DNA of 64,000 nucleotides from DATBQN01 sp963799925 (GTDB lineage Bacteria > Acidobacteriota > Thermoanaerobaculia > Multivoradales > UBA5704), in assembly GCA_963799925.1 (NCBI GenBank), contig CAWCYZ010000004.1, positions 310,001 to 374,000 of the forward strand, written 5' to 3'. Under the pieces are notes generated by a model. That model saw nothing but the letters and a program-made list of their open reading frames with translations, had not been told where the DNA came from and ran no database searches. Position numbers and translations under genes: made by a program. Shown piece after piece: positions 1-7,740 of this stretch (positions are counted from its first letter, which is position 1; every line of letters starts with the position of its first letter).

Positions 1-590
1 TCGTCGCCCCAGTTGCCGACCCATACCAGATCGCCCTGCGGCGCGAGGCCGAGGATGGGGTGGAACACCCGCACGTCCGCCGCCTCGTGCCAGGTCCAGG
101 CGCGCTGCGTCCAGCCGCGCTCGAGGTAGAGGTCGCGCACCACGCCGCCGAAGGCGAGCACCCCGTCGTACTCGGTGAGATCGTAGGCGGCCATCTGCTC
201 GGGTGCGGTCACCGAGCGGTGGTGGGTATCGTGGAAGAGCAGGCGGAGGCGCGGGTTGCGCCGCCGGTAGGCGCCCAGGCGCGCCACCAGCTCGGGCTCG
301 TTCCACTCGTGGACCACGCAGAGGTCGGCGCCGTCGAGCGCCTCGGCGAGATCGAGCGTCGCTGGGTCGTACTGGGTGCTTTCGAGCCAGGGATAGGTGC
401 CGCGGAAGCCCAGGAACGCCGCTTCGCCGCGTTCGGCGAGCAGGTGCGACAGGCTCCAACCGCCGCGCGGCTCGTAGACCCGCACGTCGTGGCCGCGCGC
501 CAGGATCTCGGTCGTGACGCCGCGCAGGAAGTGGGCGTTGCCGTGATTCCAGTCCGACAGCAGCGAGTGGACGAAGAGGACGATTCTCAT
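1..590 (-). CDS. glycosyltransferase, partial (C-terminus beyond window)
   Basis: An open reading frame starts at an ATG at 590 and stays open to the window edge, giving about 196 residues. It opens with a Rossmann-type start (MRIVLFVHSLLSDWNHGNAH), followed by a region around residues 90-125 with the motifs VVHEWNEPELV and LLFHDTHHR, and ends near VWVGNWGDD. This resembles the N-terminal half of GT-B glycosyltransferases that act on surface glycans. It lies 30 nt downstream of a GT4 gene on the same strand and probably belongs to the same operon. The donor, acceptor and exact family cannot be told. The long plus-strand ORF opposite it is Pro/Arg/Gly-rich and looks like a shadow. Confidence 0.75.
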   Translation of the reverse strand, partial: MRIVLFVHSLLSDWNHGNAHFLRGVTTEILARGHDVRVYEPRGGWSLSHLLAERGEAAFLGFRGTYPWLESTQYDPATLDLAEALDGADLCVVHEWNEPELVARLGAYRRRNPRLRLLFHDTHHRSVTAPEQMAAYDLTEYDGVLAFGGVVRDLYLERGWTQRAWTWHEAADVRVFHPILGLAPQGDLVWVGNWGD

Positions 591-620
591 CGCGCGCCAG
601 GGCCTCCTCGGGGACGGCCG

Positions 621-1790
621 CTAAACCGCCATGGATGCCGCGGCGCCGGTGAGGAGCTCTTCGAGAGCCGAGGCGCGCGGGTGGCGGCGCTCGGCGAGGA
701 GCTCGCCGTAGGCGCCGAGATAGCCGTCGAGCATGCGCTCCGGGGTGAGCTCGACGGCCCGCTTGCGCGCTCCGGCGGCGAGGGAGGCGCGGCGGTCGGG
801 GTCCTCGATCAAGCGCACCAGCGCCGCGGTGAGCGCCTCTGGATCGTCGGGCGGCACGAACGAGGCGCGGTTGCGCCAGGTCTCCCGCAGGCTCGGGATG
901 TCGCCGAGTACGAGGGCGCAGCCGGCGAGCGCCGCCTCGAGCACCGAGAGGCCGAACGGCTCATAGCGCGCCGGCAGGGCATAGACGGCGCTGCGGCCGA
1001 GCCAGGCGCCGAGAGCCCGCGGGGAGAGGCGTCCCAGATGGCGGGTGAAGTGGATGTGCGCCTCGGGGCACCCGGCCTCCGGCGGGAGGGTGTCGCCGGC
1101 GACGTAGATCGGCCAGGGGATCTCGGGGGCGACGACCTCCAGGGCCGCCAGGTTCTTCGCCTCGTCCCACAGGCGGCCGGCGGCGAAGATGATCGGCTCC
1201 TTGGCGGCGGGCCGAAAAAGGCGCCCGTCGCGGCCGTTGCCGATCACCCGGCTGCGCCGCGGCAGCCCGTGGTGGCGGGAGAGGTCGGCGAGCATCGCGG
1301 CGGTCGGCGCCACCACCAGGTCCGCGGCGGCGAGCCCCGCCCCGACCTCCTGGCGGTAGCGATCCCACGACTCCGGCGCCGCCCCGCCCTTGACCGCCGA
1401 CCACCAGGAGAGGACGCAGGAGTGCGCCACGACGAGCTTCGGCGCGCTCCAGGGGAGGGCGGCGTGAGCGTAGCCGTTCAGGTGGACGAGGTCGGGCCCG
1501 ATGCGGGCCTCGAGGGCGAGCAGCCAGTCGCCGGCGCGCTCGACGTCGCGCCAGGGGTCCTCCATCCACTCCAGCCGGAAGGTGCTCTCGAAGACCCGCA
1601 GGTGGGGGATGCGCTCGGCGGTCTCGCGCTGGGCCTCGGTCAGCGGCCCTCCCATCGTCGCGAGGGCGACCTCGATGCCGCGCGAGGAGAGGCCGCGGGC
1701 GAGGTCGATCGAATAGGTCCAGACGCCCCCGACGGTGTCGGTGGTCATCATGACCCGTTGAGGCAAAAAGGCATCCGGAGCATCGGTCAT
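621..1790 (-). CDS. glycosyltransferase family 4 protein
   Basis: The 389-residue protein is a GT-B fold glycosyltransferase that should transfer a sugar from a nucleotide donor with retention. The N-terminal acceptor domain starts with TTDTVGGVWTYSIDLARGL. The C-terminal donor domain has FAAGRLWDEAKNL near residue 200 and the E-x7-E signature in YEPFGLSVLEAALAGCALVL near 280. The length is normal for GT4. An ATG at 1790 is used; internal ATGs at codons 14 and 15, just before TTDTVGG, are alternatives. The genes on both sides are epimerases and another glycosyltransferase, which points to polysaccharide or glycolipid synthesis. The acceptor is unknown. Confidence 0.88.
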   Translation of the reverse strand: MTDAPDAFLPQRVMMTTDTVGGVWTYSIDLARGLSSRGIEVALATMGGPLTEAQRETAERIPHLRVFESTFRLEWMEDPWRDVERAGDWLLALEARIGPDLVHLNGYAHAALPWSAPKLVVAHSCVLSWWSAVKGGAAPESWDRYRQEVGAGLAAADLVVAPTAAMLADLSRHHGLPRRSRVIGNGRDGRLFRPAAKEPIIFAAGRLWDEAKNLAALEVVAPEIPWPIYVAGDTLPPEAGCPEAHIHFTRHLGRLSPRALGAWLGRSAVYALPARYEPFGLSVLEAALAGCALVLGDIPSLRETWRNRASFVPPDDPEALTAALVRLIEDPDRRASLAAGARKRAVELTPERMLDGYLGAYGELLAERRHPRASALEELLTGAAASMAV

Positions 1791-1945
1791 GGCCGGTTCC
1801 TCGTAGTTCGCTCTATGCGCTCGGAGAGAGTGGAATCAAGAACCGTGCCGGCGACCCCGCAGTGCTCGGTCCTGCTCTCCGCGGGTTTACGGCGGCGGTC
1901 GCGGTCGCGTCGGCTCCGCCCGCCGCCGCTCGCGCGATCACGGCG

Positions 1946-3064
1946 TCATGCCCGGCGAGCGGCGCCGGGCTCAGCCAGCTCGGTGGCCGGCGCGATCCGC
2001 TCCGTCGCCAGCCAGTTGTAAAGGTTGCCCACACCCTCGGGCACCGTTACAAGGGGACGCCAGCCGGTCGCCGCGGTGAAGCTGCGGGTGTCGGAGACGT
2101 AGTAGCGCTGGTCGCCGGTGCGCCAGTTTTCGAAGAAGACCTGAGGCCGCCGCCCCTGGAGCTCGCCGATCATGCCGATCAGCTCGAGGAGTGACACCGT
2201 GTTCTCGGCGCCGCCGCCGATGTTGAAGGCACGGCCGGATATGGCCTCGACGTGCTCGTGGGCGAGGAGGAAGGCGCGCACCAGATCCTCGACGAAGAGG
2301 ACGTCGCGCACCTGCATGCCGTCGCCATAGAGGACGATCGGCCGCTCCTCGGCGGCGCGCAGGAGGAAGTGCGCCACCCACCCCTGGTCCTCGGTGCCGA
2401 ACTGGTGGGGGCCGTAGATACAGCTCATCCGGAAGACGATGGCGCGCAGGCCGTAGCTCCTGGCATAGTCGAGGACGTACTGGTCGGCCGCCCCCTTCGA
2501 GCAGCCGTACGGGCTGTGGAAGTCGAGCCGCCGCGCCTCGCCGAAGCCGTGGGCGAGCGCCGGGTCGCACGGCTCGTAGCGCAGGCCGCGCAGGCGCAGC
2601 TCGACGTCCTCCATCCCGCCGTAGACCTTGTTGGTCGAGGTGAAGAAGAGGGGCGGCGGCTCGCTCTCGCGGCGCACCGCCTCGAGGACGTTCAAGGTGC
2701 CGCGGGCGTTGACCTCGAAATCGGTCAGCGGATCGACGAGGCTCGTCGTCACCGCCACCTGGGCGGCGAAGTGGAAGACGGCCGCCGCCCCGCGGACGGC
2801 GCGGCGGACCGCCTCGGGATCGCGGACGTCGGCGAGCTCGAAGGCGACGCGCTCGCCGTGCTTGCGCCGCAGCCAGTCGAGGTTCGCCTCGACGCCAGCG
2901 CGCGAGAGGTTGTCGAGGATGCGCACCCGGCGGCCGGCGGAGAGCAGGTGGTCTGCCAGGTTGGTGCCGATGAAGCCGGCGCCGCCGGTGACGACGATCG
3001 GCCGCGCGCCGGGGTGCGCCCGCCGGAGCCGGTTGGCGGCGCGGTTGGGGTCGACGGCGCTCAT
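1946..3064 (-). CDS. NAD-dependent SDR epimerase, CDP-paratose 2-epimerase (Tyv)-like
   Basis: This 372-residue extended short-chain dehydrogenase/reductase has the NAD-binding GGAGFIGTNLADHL motif near residue 25 and an active-site region with Ser/Thr (FFTSTNKVYGG) and YxxxK (YGCSKGAADQYV). The pairing of TNKVYG with CSKGAADQY is typical of Tyv-type CDP-paratose 2-epimerases, which interconvert CDP-paratose and CDP-tyvelose; the exact sugar here is inference. The start at 3064 overlaps the upstream epimerase stop (ATGA), implying translational coupling. The reading frame stays open further upstream, but that part is a shadow of the neighbour. Confidence 0.85.
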   Translation of the reverse strand: MSAVDPNRAANRLRRAHPGARPIVVTGGAGFIGTNLADHLLSAGRRVRILDNLSRAGVEANLDWLRRKHGERVAFELADVRDPEAVRRAVRGAAAVFHFAAQVAVTTSLVDPLTDFEVNARGTLNVLEAVRRESEPPPLFFTSTNKVYGGMEDVELRLRGLRYEPCDPALAHGFGEARRLDFHSPYGCSKGAADQYVLDYARSYGLRAIVFRMSCIYGPHQFGTEDQGWVAHFLLRAAEERPIVLYGDGMQVRDVLFVEDLVRAFLLAHEHVEAISGRAFNIGGGAENTVSLLELIGMIGELQGRRPQVFFENWRTGDQRYYVSDTRSFTAATGWRPLVTVPEGVGNLYNWLATERIAPATELAEPGAARRA

Positions 3065-4179
3065 ACCGTCAGCCCCCGGGCGGTGAGCTCGCCGCGCGCC
3101 TGGGCGACGCGGTCGGCGGCCACCTGCCCCTCGAGCCAGGAGGCGAGCTCGGCGAGCCCGTCCTCGAGGGTCACCCGCGGCGAGTAGCCGAGATGGCGGC
3201 GGGCGAGGGTGATGTCGGCGAAGCAGTGGCGGATGTCGCCCACCCGGTAGTCGCCGGTGATCTCGGGCTCGATCTCGCCGCAGCCCAGCACCCGCGCCAT
3301 GCTCGCGGCGATGGCGCGGACGGTGAAGCTCCGGCCGCCGCCGATGTTCAGCGCGCGCCCGGCGGCCTCCGGCCGCTCGAGCGCCAGCCGGCAGGCGCGG
3401 GCGACGTCGTGGACGTGGACGAAGTCGCGCTGCTGCAGCCCATCCTCGAAGATCAGCGGCGGGTTGCCGTTGAGATATCGCGCGGCGAAGATCGCGAGCA
3501 CCCCGGTGTAGGGGTTCGACAGCGCTTGGCGCGAGCCGTAGGCATTGAAGAAGCGCAGAGCGACGGTCGGGATGTCGTAGGCGCGGCCGATCATCAGGCA
3601 CATCCGCTCCTGGTCGTACTTCGAGAGGGCGTAGACGGAGGAGAGCGCCGGCGGCTTGGCCTCGTCGGTCGGCACCGGCGCCAGGGGCCCTCCGTCGGCG
3701 CCGTGGAGCTCCCAGTCGCGGTCGCGGAGCTGCTCGCGGCTGCGCTCGAAGCCGTCGACCGGCCGGCCGGCGGCGTCCTGATAGCGCCCCTCGCCGTAGA
3801 TGCTCATGCTCGAGGCGACCACCAGCTTGGCGACCGGGCTCTCGATCAATGCCTCGAGCAGCACCGCCGTCCCCAGGTTGTTGACCGCGGTATAGCTCGC
3901 CAGCTCGTACATGCTCTGGCCGACGCCCACCATCGCCGCCAGATGGAAGACGGCGTCCACCCCAGCGACCGCTCGGCGCACGGCGACCGGGTCGCGCACG
4001 TCTCCGCGGATCAGCTCGACCTCCGGCGACAGGTACCCGGGCCTGCCCGCGTCGGGGCCATGCACCTGCTCGCTCAGATTGTCGAGCGCCCGCACGGTGT
4101 AGCCCTGCGCCAGCAGCTCGTCGGCCAGATGGGAGCCGATGAAGCCTGCCCCACCCGTGATCAGTACCCGCCCTCTCAT
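3061..4179 (-). CDS. NAD-dependent epimerase/dehydratase (extended SDR)
   Basis: The 372-residue protein starts MRGRVLITGGAGFIGSHLAD, a classic Rossmann dinucleotide site. It continues with the SDR features HLAAMVGVGQSMYE, a VVASSMSIYGEG active-site Ser region, and YALSKYDQE (YxxxK). It probably epimerises or dehydrates a nucleotide sugar. Start choice: GAGGAGG lies about 6 nt before the ATG at 4179, while the open frame upstream lacks family similarity. It is the first gene of the minus-strand sugar operon and shares a 4-nt stop/start overlap with the Tyv-like gene. The residues after YGEG (RYQDAAGRPVDGFERS) form an insertion typical of some UDP-glucose 4-epimerase-like enzymes, but the substrate is not determined. 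Confidence 0.87.
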   Translation of the reverse strand: MRGRVLITGGAGFIGSHLADELLAQGYTVRALDNLSEQVHGPDAGRPGYLSPEVELIRGDVRDPVAVRRAVAGVDAVFHLAAMVGVGQSMYELASYTAVNNLGTAVLLEALIESPVAKLVVASSMSIYGEGRYQDAAGRPVDGFERSREQLRDRDWELHGADGGPLAPVPTDEAKPPALSSVYALSKYDQERMCLMIGRAYDIPTVALRFFNAYGSRQALSNPYTGVLAIFAARYLNGNPPLIFEDGLQQRDFVHVHDVARACRLALERPEAAGRALNIGGGRSFTVRAIAASMARVLGCGEIEPEITGDYRVGDIRHCFADITLARRHLGYSPRVTLEDGLAELASWLEGQVAADRVAQARGELTARGLTV

Positions 4180-4509
4180 GCCTCGCCTCCTCGCCCTCGG
4201 CCGGTTGCCGTTCTCGCTATCGATGCATCTGTATAGGCGATACGCCACCTCTCGTTCCGGGTAACGGCAAAAGCAATCGGCATGCCATTGTTTGTGGCAA
4301 AAGCCGAGCGGCGTTGGAGACAAGGGATGCCTACTAAGGAGGTAGGCTTCGCGCAACACTCCGGAAGGTGTCGAGAAAAGCTGCCCTCTCGCGCCTCGGA
4401 ATCTATCGAGGACACGCCGGAAAGCGGGGATGAGAGGATCGGTCAGTTGAGAAAGCGGGACGGGGGGCGCCCGGCCGGGCGCCCCCATCGTCCGCTCTAC
4501 AACTTGGCG
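4180..4509. other. 330-nt non-coding stretch, locally AT-richer, upstream of the sugar operon
   Basis: No credible gene is seen here. The part from about 4205 to 4440 is clearly less GC-rich than the rest of the window. On the minus strand it contains TATACA (about 4232-4237), a possible -10 for the epimerase gene starting at 4179, but no convincing -35 at 17 nt. On the plus strand at about 4328-4346 there is a small hairpin (GCCTAC/GTAGGC) with a Shine-Dalgarno-like AAGGAG in its loop; its meaning is unclear. The strong GC palindrome at 4463-4486 is listed separately. Confidence 0.5.
4463..4486 (-). terminator. perfect 24-nt GC palindrome, candidate terminator of the M16 gene pair
   Basis: Positions 4463-4486 form a perfect 12-bp inverted repeat with no spacer (GGGGGCGCCCGG and its complement), 24 nt past the M16 stop codon at 4510 in the direction of transcription. 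On the minus strand only a weak pyrimidine stretch (TTTCTC) follows, so intrinsic termination is plausible but not classic. Confidence 0.5.
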
Positions 4510-6006
4510 CTACGGCTTACCGGGGTGCTGCGCCTGCTGGGGCATGGCCGGCCGCGGGATCGTGATGTCGACCGGCGTCACCTTGCCGAAGTCGGCGAGC
4601 GGCCGATCGGTGCCCTTGCTCGGCCCCACGACGACGATCGCGAACTGGTCGGGATGGAGGTACTTGGTGGCGGCGGCCCGTACCTGGGCAGGGGTGACCG
4701 CCTCGACGCCGGGCCGGTACTTCGCCAGCCAGTCGAGCGGATAGCCATAGTACTCGAGGTCCAGCTCCTGCTCGAGCACGCTGCGCCGCGAGTCGACGCG
4801 GAAGATGAAGGAGTTGAGGAGCGCCTGCTTGGATTTCTCGACCTCCTCGTCGGTCGGCGGCTTGGCGGCCATGTCGCGCGCCTCGACGAGCAGGGCCTCG
4901 ATGCCGGCGCCGGTCGACTCCGTCTTGGTGGTGAGGAAGAAGGTGGTCAGGCCGGGGTGGTCCCAGTCGTCGCCGACCTCGCCGAAGACCGAGTAGGCGA
5001 GTCCCTTCTTCGAGCGCACGTTCGAGAAGAGCCGGGAGGCGGAGCTCCCCGAGAGGATGTAGTTCATCACCTCGACGGAGTAGTAGTCGGGGCTGTTGCG
5101 GACGATGCCGAGGCCGCCCATCGCGACGTTCGACTGCGTCATGTCGTTCTTCTCGACGTAGTAGACGCCTGGCGCGGCCGTGGTGCGGTACGGCGGCGCC
5201 GGCGGAGCCGCCGGCGCCCCCTTCGCCCAGTCGCCGAAGGCGGCCTGGATCAGCTTCAACGCCTCGTCGCGGCGGAAGTCGCCCACCAGGCCGAGCACCA
5301 CGCCGTCGGGGTGGAAGTACGCGGCATGCCAGGAGGTGAGGTCGGCGCGGCCGATGCGGCCGAGGCTCGCGAAAGTGGGGGTGCGGGCGTAGGGGGAATC
5401 GGGCCCGTAGACGACTTTGCGGAACTCGCGGCTGACCACCTGCTGCGGGTTGTCGTTCTGCCGCGCGACCTGCGCGATCGCCTGGTTCCTCGCCACCGCC
5501 AGCTTGTCCTCGGCGAAGGCCGGGCGGCGGAGGACGTCGGCGAACACCTGGAAGACGGCCGGAAAGTCCTCCTTGAGAGAGGAGAGGGTGACGCGGCCGG
5601 AGTCCTCGCCGATCGAGCTCTCGATCGATGCCCCCTTGTCGCTCAGGTAGTCGTCGAGCTGGTCGGCCTTCATCCGGGCGGTGCCGCCGGCGCGGAGCAT
5701 GCGGCCGGTGAGCGCCGCGAGGCCCGACTTCTCGGCCGGCTCCAGGCGCGAGCCGGTGTGGACGAGGGCGACGGCATCGACGAGCGGCAGCTCGTGGTCC
5801 TCGAGCAGCATGACGATCATGCCGTTCGGCAGCGCAATCCGCTCCGGCTGCGGGATCTTGAGCTCGGGGAGCGGCGGGTAGTGGAGGTCGCGGATGCTCT
5901 TGGCGGGTCCGGCGGCCAGCGCGGGCAGGGCCGCGGCGGCCAGGAGGATGCCGGCGACGAGCGCTGCGCCGCGAGCTCCCGCGTGGTGGGGTCTGGTGAC
6001 GGTCAT
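4510..6006 (-). CDS. M16 family zinc peptidase-like protein, probably the non-catalytic partner subunit
   Basis: The 498-residue protein has an N-terminal signal sequence (about residues 10-32, ending LPALAAGPA) and two M16 repeats. The first repeat carries LPNGMIVMLLEDHELPLVD, but where active members have HxxEH it reads GLAALTGRMLRAGG, so zinc-binding residues are missing. The second half has the usual R/Y region (SGSSASRLFSNVRSKKGLAYSVF). In the family, an inactive subunit commonly pairs with an active one. The gene 19 nt upstream encodes the HxxEH version, so together they probably form an exported peptidase acting in the periplasm. The start is an ATG at 6006. Confidence 0.9.
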   Translation of the reverse strand: MTVTRPHHAGARGAALVAGILLAAAALPALAAGPAKSIRDLHYPPLPELKIPQPERIALPNGMIVMLLEDHELPLVDAVALVHTGSRLEPAEKSGLAALTGRMLRAGGTARMKADQLDDYLSDKGASIESSIGEDSGRVTLSSLKEDFPAVFQVFADVLRRPAFAEDKLAVARNQAIAQVARQNDNPQQVVSREFRKVVYGPDSPYARTPTFASLGRIGRADLTSWHAAYFHPDGVVLGLVGDFRRDEALKLIQAAFGDWAKGAPAAPPAPPYRTTAAPGVYYVEKNDMTQSNVAMGGLGIVRNSPDYYSVEVMNYILSGSSASRLFSNVRSKKGLAYSVFGEVGDDWDHPGLTTFFLTTKTESTGAGIEALLVEARDMAAKPPTDEEVEKSKQALLNSFIFRVDSRRSVLEQELDLEYYGYPLDWLAKYRPGVEAVTPAQVRAAATKYLHPDQFAIVVVGPSKGTDRPLADFGKVTPVDITIPRPAMPQQAQHPGKP

Positions 6007-6025
6007 CGCTGTCTCCTGGAGGCCG

Positions 6026-7603
6026 CTAGCGGCCGCTCTGGGTCGGCCGCGCGGCCGGCGCGGCGGGCGCCTTGCCGTCGGCAGCGGTGACGATCATCGC
6101 CACCGTGCGGTTGGTCTTCTCGAAGGTGCGGCTGGCTACCCGCCGGATGTCGGCCTTGGTGACCTTCTCGATGCGGTCGAGGTTGCGGAACACGTCGCGC
6201 CAGTCGCCATGGATGTGCCACGCGTCGGCGAATCGGGAGGCGATGCCGCCGTTGGTGCGCAGCGACCGCACGAGGTCGGCGCGGGCGCGGGTCTTGAAGC
6301 GGGCGAGCTCCTCGTCGGTCACGTCCTCGCGCTTCAGCCGCTCGAGCTCGGTGCGGAGACCCGCCTGGACTTTCTCGTCCGATGAGCCGACCGCGGGGAC
6401 GGCGAGGACGGCCCACAGGGTCGGATACTTCTCGCCGGGGAAGCCGGAGAACGACTGCACCTGGATCGCCGTCTTCTGGTCCCGCACCAGGGAGCGGTAG
6501 AGGCGCGAGGCGCGGCCGTAGGTCAGGATGTCGTCGATCGCGTCATAGACCTCGTTGTCGGGGTCGCTCGCCGCCGGGCGATGATAGGCCTCGAGATAGA
6601 ACGGCTGCGAGGGGTCCTCGAGCACCACCGTGCGCTCGGCGATCTGCGGCGGCTCGACGGTGCGCAGCGCCTCCGGCCGCGGCCGCGCCGGGATGCGCCC
6701 GAAGTACTCGTCGAGGAGCGGCACGAAGGTCTTGGGGTCGATGTCGCCGACGACGACCGTCACCAGGTTGGCCGGCACGTAGTACTTGTCGAAGAATCTC
6801 CTGGCGTCGGTCAGGGTGAAGGCATGGAGGTCGCTCGACCAGCCGACCGTCGGGTGCTGATAGGGGTGGGCGATGAAGGCGGTGGTGACGAGCTGCTCGA
6901 TCAGGCGTCCGACCGGCTGGCTCTCGGTGCGCAGGCGCCGCTCCTCGAGCACCACGTCGCGCTCCTTGTAGAACTCGCGGAAGACGGGCTGGGCGAAGCG
7001 GTCGGACTCGAGGTAGGCGAAGAGCTCGGCCTTGTTGGCGGGCAGGGAGTAGAAGTAGCCGGTCTCATCGGCGGCGGTGAAGGCGTTCAGTCCCACTCCC
7101 CCGGCGCTCGACAGGATGTCGTCGAACTCGTTCTTGACGACGTAGCGGTCGGCCTCGTCGTTCTTCTTCTTGAACTCGGCGTAGAGCGCCTGGACCTTCT
7201 TCTCGTCGGGGCGCGGCGAGAGGCGCTCGGCCTGGTAGGCCTGGTAGGCGGCCTCCAGGGCGTCGATCGCCTTCTGCTCGGCCGGATAGTCGCGGGTGCC
7301 GATGTCGTGGGTACCCTTGAAGGCCATGTGCTCGAACATATGGGCGAGGCCGGTGATCCCCGTCACCTCCTGCGCCGAGCCGGCGTCGACCAGGGTCTCG
7401 AAGGAGAACACCGGCGCCTCCGGCCGGCGGACGAGGATGAACGTCCAGCCGTTCGGCAGCACGTGGACGGTGGTTCTGGCCTCGAAGTCCCTCAAGTCCT
7501 GGGCGGCGGCGGAGGGTGCCATGAAGGTGGCCGTGGCCGCCGCGACGGCGAGCAGCCAGGACGACGACGGCGAGGATCGGCTTCGGTCGTTGCGATCGCG
7601 CAT
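6026..7603 (-). CDS. M16 family zinc metallopeptidase, catalytic subunit
   Basis: This insulinase/pitrilysin-type peptidase keeps the inverted zinc motif HMFEH (in GLAHMFEHMAFKGT, near residue 90 of the 525). A further conserved stretch with E residues follows, as does the second-domain R/Y region (YGRASRLYRSLVRDQ). A signal peptide is visible (residues about 15-35, ending PSAAAQ). The ATG at 7603 is preferred because it gives a normal signal peptide; a GTG at 7639 in the same frame would add 12 residues. A coiled insert rich in Lys/Glu (about 120-160) separates the zinc motif from the rest. It is followed by its inactive partner gene. Confidence 0.9.
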   Translation of the reverse strand: MRDRNDRSRSSPSSSWLLAVAAATATFMAPSAAAQDLRDFEARTTVHVLPNGWTFILVRRPEAPVFSFETLVDAGSAQEVTGITGLAHMFEHMAFKGTHDIGTRDYPAEQKAIDALEAAYQAYQAERLSPRPDEKKVQALYAEFKKKNDEADRYVVKNEFDDILSSAGGVGLNAFTAADETGYFYSLPANKAELFAYLESDRFAQPVFREFYKERDVVLEERRLRTESQPVGRLIEQLVTTAFIAHPYQHPTVGWSSDLHAFTLTDARRFFDKYYVPANLVTVVVGDIDPKTFVPLLDEYFGRIPARPRPEALRTVEPPQIAERTVVLEDPSQPFYLEAYHRPAASDPDNEVYDAIDDILTYGRASRLYRSLVRDQKTAIQVQSFSGFPGEKYPTLWAVLAVPAVGSSDEKVQAGLRTELERLKREDVTDEELARFKTRARADLVRSLRTNGGIASRFADAWHIHGDWRDVFRNLDRIEKVTKADIRRVASRTFEKTNRTVAMIVTAADGKAPAAPAARPTQSGR

Positions 7604-7740
7604 GGAGCATCGGGGATTACCTCGTGAAAGGGGTGTCACCGCGGGTTTACGTCGCGGCGAGGGAGAAGTTTATCCCGAAGGCGGGCAGCCGCGCCGGGTC
7701 GCCGCCGCGAGCACCGGCGCATCGCTCGGCGGCGCGCGGA

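Noticed and set aside
60..2021. A 653-codon plus-strand open frame
   Set aside because: It is opposite two glycosyltransferases with recognised motifs; the composition is typical of a shadow.
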